Source of the DNA: Desulfovibrio sp. UBA4079
GTDB taxonomy: Bacteria; Desulfobacterota; Desulfovibrionia; Desulfovibrionales; Desulfovibrionaceae
Length of the DNA stretch: 10,815 nucleotides
Reading direction: 5' to 3'
Assembly: GCA_002382645.1 (NCBI GenBank)
Contig: DFYP01000073.1
Coordinates: 11,888 to 22,702, forward strand
In this document: positions 4,901 through 10,815 of the stretch, piece after piece
Numbering within the stretch: the stretch's first letter is position 1
Layout of the letters: each line of letters opens with the position of its first letter
The notes under the pieces: generated by a model
Database searches by the model: none
What the model was told of the DNA's origin: nothing
The model's input: only the letters and a program-made list of their open reading frames with translations
Translations under genes and position numbers: made by a program

Positions 4901-6605
4901 AGGGAACCTCCACCACCAACCGCGCGCCCTTCCCGGGACTGGAGACGATGCGCAGATCGCCGCCCAGGATTCTGGCCCTCTCGGTCATGCTCCGCAGCCC
5001 CATGCGCCGGCCGTCGCCGGCTGCCGCCAGCCCGGCTGCAGGATCGAATCCCAGGCCGTCGTCCTCCACCCGCAGCAGTATGTGGGGATAGGAGGCCACC
5101 AGCCGGACCCGCGCTCCGGACGCCCTGGAATGCTTGCCGACATTGGTCAGGGCCTCCTGGATGATCCGGAAGAGGTTGACCTCGACATTGCCGTCCAACT
5201 GTATATTTTCCATGCCCACAGGCGAGAAGTCAACCGGGATTCCCGTCAGCCTGGCAAAGTCTTCGCAGTGCTGCTCCACGGCGCGCACCAGGCCCAGCTG
5301 GTCCAGGGACGGCGGCCGCAGGTCGTAGGCGATCCCGCGCACCGAGCCGATGGCGTCCTGGAGGATGCGCACGGCCAAGGCGGCCTTGTCCCGGAGCGCC
5401 TCGCCCAGGCCCGGGACCTCGGCCAGCAGGGCCCCCAGCATGATCTTGAGCGAGGAGAGGTTCTGGGCCACGTTGTCGTGCAGGTCCCGGGCGATGCGCC
5501 GCCTCTCGGACTCCTGGACCTCCAAGAGCTCGCGGGTCAGGTCCCGGACCTGCTCCCCGGCCTCCAGCAGCTCCCGGGTGCGTTCGCGCACCCGCTGCTC
5601 CAGTTCCTCCTGGGCCGATTCCAGGGCGGCCTGGGCCCGCTTGCTCTCAGTGATGTCCGCGTGCGTGCCCACCAGGCGCAGGGGCCGGCCCGCGGCGTCC
5701 CGGGCCACCACGCTGCCGCGCGAGAGCACCCAGCGCCAGCGGTCCTGGCTGTCGCGGATGCGGAACTCGGCGCGGTAGGTCGGGGTCCGGCCCTCGCAGT
5801 GGGCCCGCAGGGCCTCCAGGACCAGGCCCTTGTCCCCGGGATGGATCCGGCTGCCCCAGAAAAACCGGGCGTCGTCGTCCCGGCCCCGGGGAAAGCCCAG
5901 AAGCCGGTAGTAGCTGTCGCTGAAATAGGTCTCTCCGGTCTCCAGGTTGTGGTCGAAGACCCCGTCCGAGGTGGCGTCCAGGACCATGCGCAGCCGGGAC
6001 TCGCTGCGCTGCAGGGCCTCGCTGTCCTGGCGGGGGCCGGTCATGTCGTGGAAGACGCCGATGTAGTGGGTGATCCGGCCGCGGCGGTCGCGCACCGAGT
6101 CGATGCTGGCCCAGAGCACCACCTCCCGGCCCTTGGTTCCCTGGAAGGAGATTTCGCCCTGCCAGGCCCCCCTGCGCCGCAGTTCGGCAAAGACCGTGTC
6201 CCGCAAGAAGACCGCAGTCTCCGGCCGGCAGAACTGGAGCAGGTCGCCGTGGAGGAAGTCCTCCTGGGTCAGACCGAGGATGCGGGTGTAGGCGGCGTTG
6301 GCGTACACCGGGCGGAACTCGGCGTCGCGGATGGCCATGCCGTCGCTGGAGGACTCCACGGCCTTGCGGAACAGGCGCAGGCGGCCCTCGGTCTCGGCCT
6401 GGGCGGCCTCCCGCGAGCGGCCCAGGGCCCGGTCCAGGAGAAAGGCCAGGCCGCCCAGGCTCAGGCCCGAGACGAAGACCCCCCAGACCGCGGTGCTGTC
6501 CACCCCGGGATGCAGGAGCACGAGCCAGGCCGCCAGCCCCGCCCAGAGCAGCAGCAGCCCGGACAGGCAGAGGCGGACGAGCAGGTGTGCGGACGCGTAC
6601 GGCAT
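4854..6605 (-). CDS. Membrane PAS-domain sensor histidine kinase (HisKA_3 type)
   Basis: A 583-residue sensor kinase, expected in the inner membrane, that should phosphorylate the NarL-type regulator encoded next to it. Two hydrophobic segments (about 9-31 and 40-57) lie at the N-terminus with hardly any periplasmic loop. Then come a first PAS domain (about 77-190, SSDGMAIRDAEFRPVYANAAY), a second PAS/PAC domain (about 204-321, ending LVGTHADITESKRAQ), and a coiled coil (about 322-365). The dimerisation/phosphoacceptor region is ERRRIARDLHDNVAQNLSSL, with His376. The ATPase domain has the N-box IIQEALTNVGKHS (Asn488), DDGLGFD (515-521) and MGLRSM (535-540). The LHDxxAQ H-box is the form paired with NarL/LuxR regulators, agreeing with the neighbour. 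With so small a periplasmic part, sensing is probably through the PAS domains, perhaps of redox state or a ligand; the signal is unknown. The start at 6605 has GGGAGG only 3 nt away. Confidence 0.93.
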   Translation of the reverse strand: MPYASAHLLVRLCLSGLLLLWAGLAAWLVLLHPGVDSTAVWGVFVSGLSLGGLAFLLDRALGRSREAAQAETEGRLRLFRKAVESSSDGMAIRDAEFRPVYANAAYTRILGLTQEDFLHGDLLQFCRPETAVFLRDTVFAELRRRGAWQGEISFQGTKGREVVLWASIDSVRDRRGRITHYIGVFHDMTGPRQDSEALQRSESRLRMVLDATSDGVFDHNLETGETYFSDSYYRLLGFPRGRDDDARFFWGSRIHPGDKGLVLEALRAHCEGRTPTYRAEFRIRDSQDRWRWVLSRGSVVARDAAGRPLRLVGTHADITESKRAQAALESAQEELEQRVRERTRELLEAGEQVRDLTRELLEVQESERRRIARDLHDNVAQNLSSLKIMLGALLAEVPGLGEALRDKAALAVRILQDAIGSVRGIAYDLRPPSLDQLGLVRAVEQHCEDFARLTGIPVDFSPVGMENIQLDGNVEVNLFRIIQEALTNVGKHSRASGARVRLVASYPHILLRVEDDGLGFDPAAGLAAAGDGRRMGLRSMTERARILGGDLRIVSSPGKGARLVVEVPYAGRSDGEAQADSHR

Positions 6606-6653
6606 GGTCCTCCCGGGCCTTGGAGCGCGCCCGGAAAGACGCCCCCCGGTCCG

Positions 6654-6683
6654 CCTATATCAACGCGGGCGAGTCCTTGACAA
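6654..6683 (-). promoter_or_regulatory. Candidate sigma70 promoter for the two-component operon
   Basis: On the - strand TTGTCA (6683-6678, 5/6) is 18 nt from TATAGG (6659-6654, 4/6). This would put the transcript start about 40 nt before the kinase ATG at 6605, a plausible leader length, inside the divergent intergenic region. Confidence 0.45.
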
Positions 6684-6707
6684 CCCGACGGCAACCCCAG
6701 GTTCGTC

Positions 6708-6736
6708 TTGCTTTTTCCCGGGGGACACCGCATAGT
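6708..6736 (+). promoter_or_regulatory. Candidate promoter for the HD-GYP gene
   Basis: TTGCTT (6708-6713) is 17 nt from CATAGT (6731-6736). The -35 matches only in its first three bases and the -10 in four of six. Its position, about 40 nt before the HD-GYP start, is right, and no better + strand candidate was seen. A perfect TTGACA at 6677-6682 lacks a matching -10. Confidence 0.3.
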
Positions 6737-6783
6737 CTTGACCTTGGGAGCAGGCTGCCCGGCCGGCCCTCCCGGCGGTGATC

Positions 6784-8061
6784 ATGAGCGATCTGAACAT
6801 GCCCGAATACAAGGTCTCGGTGGACCAGCTCAAGCCCGGCGTCTTCATCCGCCTGGAGCGGGTCAACTGGTTCAATCACCCCTTCCTGTTCTCCAGCTTC
6901 AAGATCCGCTCCGAAGAGGAGATCGAGGTCCTGCGCTCCCTGGGCGTGACCGAGGCGATCTGCATCCCGGAGAAGAGCGACTGCCTCCCCGGCCCGGCCG
7001 GGGCCGCCCGGGGCGCGGCGGCCAAGCCCGCAACGGACAAGGCCAGCGAAGACCTCTGGCGCATCAAGAAGGAGCGCATCGAGCGCCTGCGCAAGAAGAA
7101 GGCCCGCATCGCCGAGTGCGAGGAGCGCTACGCCGCCTCGCTCAAGGACCTGACCCGCATCCTCCAGGGCCTGTCCCGGGGCAATTCCCAGTCCGTGCTC
7201 GAGGCCCTGGCCTTTGTGGAGCGGCTGCGGGACCACTTCCTGTCCGACGCCGAGTCCACCCTGCACCTGATGAACGTCCTGCCCCAGTCCGAACGGGTCT
7301 ATTCCCATGCCCTGAACGTGGCCGTGCTCTCCATGATGGTGGGCCGGGACGCGGGCCTGGACGCCCAGGCCATGGTCGATCTGGGCATGGGCGCCCTGTT
7401 CCACGACATCGGCGAGACCAGGATCGAGAAGCGCGTGCTGCGCAAGCGCGGCAACCTCACCAAGCCCGAGCGCGAGCTCATCGAGAAGCATCCGCAATAC
7501 GGCCAGGAGATGCTCGGGGCCATCGCGGAGTTCCCCCGGGGCAGCCTGCCCGCGGTGCTCCAGCACCACGAGCGCCATGACGGCTCGGGCTATCCCGCCG
7601 GGCTGGCCGGGGAGGACATCGCGCTGGTGGCCCGCATCGTGGCCATCGCCGATGTCTACGACAACCACTGCAACCACCCCGATCCCGAGGAGTCCTTCAC
7701 TCCCTACCTGGCCCTGTCCTACATGTTCACCCAGCAGAAGAAGCTCTTCGACAAGGACCTCCTGGCCCTGTTCATCCGCTGCCTGGGCGTCTATCCCCCG
7801 GGCACGGTGGTCCAGCTGTCCAACGGCTCCATCGGCATGGTCATGGCCGTGAATCCGGACAACCAGCTCTGCCCGAGCCTGGTGCTCTATGATCCGCAGA
7901 TTCCCAAGAAGGAGGCCCTGATCATCGACCTGGCCGACGAGCCGGACCTCAAGGTGGAGAAGAGCATCCGCCTGAAGCACCTGCCCCAGGAGATCTTCGA
8001 CTACTTGAGCCCGCGCACCCGCATCACGTATTTCGTGGAGCCCGACGGGAACGTCCGCTAG
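6784..8061 (+). CDS. DUF3391-HD-GYP protein, putative c-di-GMP phosphodiesterase
   Basis: A 425-residue cytoplasmic protein. The N-terminal DUF3391 domain (about 7-65: YKVSVDQLKPGVFIRLERVN, WFNHPFLFSSFKI) is typical of one HD-GYP branch. A low-complexity Gly/Ala stretch and a charged coiled coil (about 87-125) lead to the HD-GYP domain. There, SHALNVAVLS (His175), LFHDIGE (His207-Asp208), EKHPQYG (His236), LQHHERHDGSGYP (His261-262 and the GYP triplet) and ARIVAIADVYD give most of the metal and substrate ligands. Such enzymes hydrolyse cyclic-di-GMP, lowering it and favouring motility over biofilm. Two oddities: the usual HDIGK lysine is Glu, and the DALTxxRPY stretch is replaced by DNHCNHPDPEESFTPY. 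A C-terminal VVQLSNGSIGMVM and DYLSPRTRITYF segment follows. The ATG at 6784 is preferred over GTG at 6778; the ribosome binding site is weak either way. It is divergent from the kinase operon, and its 3' end overlaps the hybrid kinase by 38 bp. Confidence 0.93.
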   Translation: MSDLNMPEYKVSVDQLKPGVFIRLERVNWFNHPFLFSSFKIRSEEEIEVLRSLGVTEAICIPEKSDCLPGPAGAARGAAAKPATDKASEDLWRIKKERIERLRKKKARIAECEERYAASLKDLTRILQGLSRGNSQSVLEALAFVERLRDHFLSDAESTLHLMNVLPQSERVYSHALNVAVLSMMVGRDAGLDAQAMVDLGMGALFHDIGETRIEKRVLRKRGNLTKPERELIEKHPQYGQEMLGAIAEFPRGSLPAVLQHHERHDGSGYPAGLAGEDIALVARIVAIADVYDNHCNHPDPEESFTPYLALSYMFTQQKKLFDKDLLALFIRCLGVYPPGTVVQLSNGSIGMVMAVNPDNQLCPSLVLYDPQIPKKEALIIDLADEPDLKVEKSIRLKHLPQEIFDYLSPRTRITYFVEPDGNVR

Positions 8062-10240
8062 GCTTCTTTCCGCCGCCCTTCCCCGCCTTTCCGGCCTTCG
8101 CGGCCTTCGGCTCCCCGCCCCGGCGCAGGAGACGGCCCACGCATTCCACCAACTGGCGCTTGAGCAGCGGCTTCATGATGCAGTCGGCGATGCCCATGGA
8201 GCGCAGGCGCTCCAGGGACAGGCCCTCGCTGAACCCGGTGCAGAGCACGATGGGGATGTCCTCGCGGATGCGCAGTATCTCGCGGGCCAGTTCCACGCCG
8301 GTCATGTTCGGCATGGACTGGTCCGAGAGCACCAGGTCGAAGTCCCGGGAACGGTGGCGGAAGGCCTCCAGGGCCTCCACGCTGCTGGTCCGGGCCACCA
8401 CCTCGAAGCCGAAGCCCTCGAGCATCTCCCGGCCGATGTCCACCAGGGGCTTCTCGTCGTCCACGAACAGGATCCGGCCCTTGGTGGGCAGGAGCACGGG
8501 CTCCGCCGCCTCCACCGGCCGTTCCAGGGCCTGGGCCCGGGGCAGGAAGACGTGAAAGGCGGTGCCCTTGCCCGGCTCGCTCTCCACGGTCACGGCCCCG
8601 TCGTGGCGCTTGACGATGCCGTGGACCACGGCCAGGCCCATGCCCGTGCCCTCCCCCGGCTTCTTGGTGGTGAAGAACGGGTCGAAGATGCGCTCCTGGA
8701 CATCCGGGGGCATGCCGTGGCCCGTGTCCCGCACCGTGAGCCGCAGGTAGAAGCGGTCGTCGCCCAGGCCCGCGGGCAGGGGCGGCCCGCCGGGCTCCGA
8801 GGCCCCGGTCAGGACCACGTCCAGGCCGCCGCCGGACTCGCGCATGGCGTGGGCCGCGTTGCCGCAGAGGTTCAGCAGGATCTGATGGACCTGGGTGGGG
8901 TCGGCCAGCACCAGGTCGTCCTCGGTGCGCAGGTCCGTGCGCATGGCGATGTTGGCGGGCAGGCTGGAGCGCAGGAGCTTGAGGGCTTCCTTGATGAGCG
9001 GCGCGAGCTTCAGGCTGTGGCGCTCCTGGGGGGCCTGGCGGCTGAAGTTGAGGATCTGGTTCACCAAGTCCCGGGCCCGGCTGCCCGCGGCCAGGATCTC
9101 GCGCACCCGGCGCTCCAGGCCGGGGTCCTTGGCCGCGCCGGTGAGGACGATCTCGGCGTAGCCCATGATCACGCCCAGGATGTTGTTGAAGTCGTGGGCG
9201 ATGCCCCCGGCCAGGGTGCCCAGGGCCTCCATCTTCTGGGCCTGCCGGAGCTGCTCCTCGAGCTTGCGGCGCTCGGTGACGTCGTGGAAGTAGCCGCGGA
9301 TCTCCTTGAGCCCGCCGTCCGGGCCGAGCACCCCGTCCAGGCTGCCGATGAGCTGCACCGGCGAGGCCGAGCCCTTGCGATAGACCAGCTCCAGGTCGCG
9401 CAGCTTGCGGCCGTCGCGGGCCAGGTCCAGGAGCGGGCCGGAATCGCCCTGGGCCGACTCCAGGGAGCGGAAGTCGAAGGCCCGGGCCTCCTGGGCCGAG
9501 GCGTAGCCGAAGAGCCGGGCAAAGGATTCGTTGCAGTTCTGGATGATCCCGTCGGGACCGGCCACGAAGTTGCCGGTGATGTCCTCCTCGAAGAGCACGC
9601 GGTAGCGCTCCTCGCTGGCCTGGAGCCGGCGCATGACCTGGGCCCGCTCCTCGATGTCCCGGCGCAGCTGCTCGTTGGCCTCGTTCAGCTCGCGGGTGCT
9701 GGCGGCCACGCGCTGAGTGAGCGTGGCGTTGAGTTCCCGGAGCTGGCTCTCGGTGTTCCACTTGCTGCACAGGGAGGTGGCCAGCTGGCGCAGCTCCTGG
9801 GGCCGGAAGGGCTTGTGCAGGAACAGGAGCTTCTCGGGCGGCGGGATGCGCAGGTTCAGTTCGCGCAGGGTCACGTCGGCGTAGGCCGTGACCATGACGA
9901 TCTCCACGTCCCGGTCCATGGCCCGGACCTTTTCCGCGGCCCAGATCCCGTCCGGGCCCTCGGCCAGGCGCACGTCCATGAGGGCCACGGCAAAGGGACG
10001 GCCCTGCTCCAGGGCCTCGCGCACCCGGTCCACGGCGGCCTCGGCCTGGGCGCAGAGGGTCACCTCGAACTGGGGCCGGTCCTGCCCGGGGTCCGGGGCG
10101 CCCTCCGGGGCCGAGAACAGGGCCTCCAGCACCGAGGCCTCCTCGGCCTCCACGCAGAGGATGTCGCGGTAGAGCGTGAGCATGCCCGGCTCGTCGTCCA
10201 AGGCCAGGACGCGAAACACGGTCTGCCCGTCTGCGGACAA
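8024..10240 (-). CDS. Hybrid sensor histidine kinase (REC-PAS-HisKA-HATPase-REC)
   Basis: A 738-residue soluble hybrid kinase with no membrane segment. The N-terminal receiver (about 9-158) has Asp15-Asp16, phosphoacceptor Asp89 in ALMDVRLAEG, Thr118 and Lys143, plus a Pro/Gly-rich insert at about 42-57. A coiled coil (165-208) leads to a PAS domain (about 209-325). The HisKA box has His349 in GGIAHDFNNIL. The ATPase domain has Asn461 in NLCGNAAHAM, DTGHGM (505-510), FDPFFTTK and GEGTGMGL (529-536). The C-terminal receiver (588-705) has Asp594-Asp595, Asp640, Thr668 and Lys690. The tail after 706 is basic (KAAKAGKAGKGGGKK). The start is TTG at 10240, supported by AAGGAG 6 nt upstream; the next in-frame start, GTG at 10219, would lose the residues before FRVLALDDEP but not the domain. 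Signal input and output partners are unknown. A His-containing transfer protein is not encoded in the window. Confidence 0.93.
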   Translation of the reverse strand: MSADGQTVFRVLALDDEPGMLTLYRDILCVEAEEASVLEALFSAPEGAPDPGQDRPQFEVTLCAQAEAAVDRVREALEQGRPFAVALMDVRLAEGPDGIWAAEKVRAMDRDVEIVMVTAYADVTLRELNLRIPPPEKLLFLHKPFRPQELRQLATSLCSKWNTESQLRELNATLTQRVAASTRELNEANEQLRRDIEERAQVMRRLQASEERYRVLFEEDITGNFVAGPDGIIQNCNESFARLFGYASAQEARAFDFRSLESAQGDSGPLLDLARDGRKLRDLELVYRKGSASPVQLIGSLDGVLGPDGGLKEIRGYFHDVTERRKLEEQLRQAQKMEALGTLAGGIAHDFNNILGVIMGYAEIVLTGAAKDPGLERRVREILAAGSRARDLVNQILNFSRQAPQERHSLKLAPLIKEALKLLRSSLPANIAMRTDLRTEDDLVLADPTQVHQILLNLCGNAAHAMRESGGGLDVVLTGASEPGGPPLPAGLGDDRFYLRLTVRDTGHGMPPDVQERIFDPFFTTKKPGEGTGMGLAVVHGIVKRHDGAVTVESEPGKGTAFHVFLPRAQALERPVEAAEPVLLPTKGRILFVDDEKPLVDIGREMLEGFGFEVVARTSSVEALEAFRHRSRDFDLVLSDQSMPNMTGVELAREILRIREDIPIVLCTGFSEGLSLERLRSMGIADCIMKPLLKRQLVECVGRLLRRGGEPKAAKAGKAGKGGGKKPSGRSRRAPRNT

Positions 10241-10330
10241 GGCGCGCTCCTTGGTTGGGGTACGCTTCCGACGTTCGGAATCCTCCGCGAGAATAGGGCA
10301 ATCACTGCAAAAATGGAAGCCTTGGAAGGT

Positions 10331-10388
10331 CCGGCCCGCCCCGCTGCCAGCGTGGCCGGGGGGACGTACCGCGCTCGGGGCGGGCCGG
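10331..10388. repeat. Perfect 13-bp inverted repeat, possible terminator or leader structure
   Basis: CCGGCCCGCCCCG (10331-10343) and CGGGGCGGGCCGG (10376-10388) are exact reverse complements around a 32-nt loop. It begins 16 nt past the SPOR-gene stop on the - strand, where a terminator would sit. The nearest T-run (TTTTT, about 10310-10314) is roughly 17 nt beyond the second arm, so a normal intrinsic terminator is not formed. It also lies upstream of the hybrid kinase and could be in its leader or bind a regulator. Confidence 0.6.
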
Positions 10389-10404
10389 GAGGGGGGAGAG
10401 ATGT

Positions 10405-10815
10405 CTACGGCGCGCTGGCCAGGACCCGGGCCTCCGCCACAGGGTTGTCCAGACGGTAGAGCGCGGCCTGCTGGAGATGCAGGGTCTCCAGCACCGCGGG
10501 CCGGGCCTCGGCGGCCTCGTGGGCGCTGGCGAAGCTGCCCGAGAGCACACGGTACCAGACCCCGCGCTCCGGGATCTCCACGCGGCAGACCTCGGCCACG
10601 AGCCCCTTGGCGCGCACCTTCTCGGCATAGGCCTCGGCGTCGGGCAGGTCCTTCCAGGAGCCCACGTGCACGCCCCAGGGCATGACGCTGCCGGCCTGGG
10701 CCACGGGCACGGCCGGGGCCGCGGGCGCGGCCTTGGCCGGAGCCTCGGCCTTGGCCGGAGCCTCGGCCTTGGCCGGGGTCTCGGCCTTGGCCGGGGTCTC
10801 GGCCTTGGCCGGGGT
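10405..10815 (-). CDS. SPOR-domain protein, N-terminus outside the window
   Basis: Only the last 136 codons are present; the gene runs off the right edge. The visible part starts with a Pro/Ala/Lys/Glu repeat (TPAKAE, then APAKAE units) and an Ala/Pro linker. A SPOR domain follows at about visible residues 45-125: PWGVHVGSWKDLPDAEAYAE, a GLVAEV strand, and GVWYRVLSGSFASAHEAAEA. SPOR domains bind denuded septal peptidoglycan and usually sit at the end of membrane-anchored cell-envelope or division proteins, so a transmembrane or signal sequence is expected beyond the edge. The repeat would be an extended spacer across the periplasm. The stop at 10407-10405 is followed by a long inverted repeat. 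The exact role (FtsN-like, DamX-like or other) cannot be told from this fragment. Confidence 0.88.
   Translation of the reverse strand, partial: TPAKAETPAKAETPAKAEAPAKAEAPAKAAPAAPAVPVAQAGSVMPWGVHVGSWKDLPDAEAYAEKVRAKGLVAEVCRVEIPERGVWYRVLSGSFASAHEAAEARPAVLETLHLQQAALYRLDNPVAEARVLASAP
10729..10815 (-). repeat. 18-bp coding tandem repeat
   Basis: Four complete 18-bp units (10729-10746, 10747-10764, 10765-10782, 10783-10800) and 15 bases of a fifth reach the window edge. On the + strand the units read GGCCTTGGCCGG(A/G)(G/T)(T/C)CTC-like with nearly no variation. Two variants exist, encoding APAKAE and TPAKAE hexapeptides in frame. Near-identity at the DNA level points to recent slippage or unequal exchange. 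Confidence 0.85.

Noticed and set aside
4860..6680. 606-residue open frame antisense to the PAS histidine kinase
   Set aside because: Shadow of the kinase coding strand; no recognisable domain, while the kinase has all its catalytic boxes.
6677..6682. Perfect TTGACA on the + strand upstream of the HD-GYP gene
   Set aside because: No -10-like sequence at 16-18 nt spacing (GGTTCG and neighbours); probably chance, or part of the - strand -35 on the other strand.
6737..6783. Possible cyclic-di-GMP riboswitch in the HD-GYP leader
   Set aside because: The leader is too short and the conserved GEMM core sequences are not present.
6655..7980. 441-residue open frame antisense to the HD-GYP gene
   Set aside because: Shadow frame with biased composition and no motifs; the + strand frame has an intact DUF3391-HD-GYP layout.
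8058..10301. 747-residue open frame on the - strand overlapping the hybrid kinase in another frame
   Set aside because: Rich in Gly, Pro, Arg and Ala with no domain motifs; an effect of strong third-position GC in the true kinase gene.
8354..10459. 701-residue open frame antisense to the hybrid kinase
   Set aside because: Composition (Leu, Gly, His, Val, Gln heavy) is the reverse-complement shadow of the GC-rich kinase codons; no motifs or ribosome binding site.

Overview
The window is very GC-rich bacterial DNA, densely packed with genes on both strands, with short intergenic gaps and strong third-position G/C bias. The gene families and the style of the sensory proteins (DUF3391-HD-GYP, multi-PAS kinases, REC-PAS-HK-REC hybrids) fit a high-GC Desulfovibrionales-type organism (Thermodesulfobacteriota, formerly Deltaproteobacteria). 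That placement is inferred from style, not from a marker gene. No tRNA, rRNA, CRISPR array, insertion sequence or phage gene was seen.

Left part (1-3160, + strand): the terminator of a gene outside the window (34-70) is followed by a tight four-gene run. It holds an alpha/beta hydrolase (200-907), an ABC ATPase (901-1701), a periplasmic ModA-like binding protein (1698-2423) and a ModB-like permease (2428-3123). The genes overlap by 7 and 4 nt or are 4 nt apart, so they look co-transcribed and translationally coupled. The run ends in a hairpin (3130-3158) that can serve both strands. The transporter is a compact molybdate/tungstate-type importer in the order C-A-B. Its binding protein departs from the classical oxyanion-binding motifs, so the substrate is uncertain.

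Middle part (3179-6605, - strand), in transcription order: a PAS-containing histidine kinase (6605-4854), an overlapping NarL/LuxR-type response regulator (4900-4211), a 395-base stretch without a convincing gene, an HU-family nucleoid protein (3815-3540), a strong intrinsic terminator (3480-3453), and an 83-residue Cys-containing acidic protein of unknown function (3430-3179). The small gene's start codon lies only 22 nt beyond that terminator, which suggests readthrough or attenuation.

Right part: divergent from the kinase is a DUF3391-HD-GYP protein (6784-8061, +), a putative cyclic-di-GMP phosphodiesterase. Its 3' end overlaps by 38 bp the 3' end of a convergent hybrid histidine kinase (10240-8024, -; REC-PAS-HisKA-HATPase-REC). 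Upstream of that kinase, past a perfect 13-bp inverted repeat (10331-10388), is the 3' part of a SPOR-domain gene (10815-10405, -). Its N-terminal side, cut by the window edge, carries an 18-bp tandem repeat encoding a Pro/Ala/Lys/Glu linker.

Overall this is a metabolic transport operon beside a signal-transduction cluster: a two-component pair, a c-di-GMP enzyme and a hybrid kinase. Most genes belong to known families. I did not find an unmistakable new system. The points most worth a second look are the hydrolase-transporter operon with its atypical binding protein, the terminator-gated small Cys protein, the altered HD-GYP motif, and the two intergenic structures.
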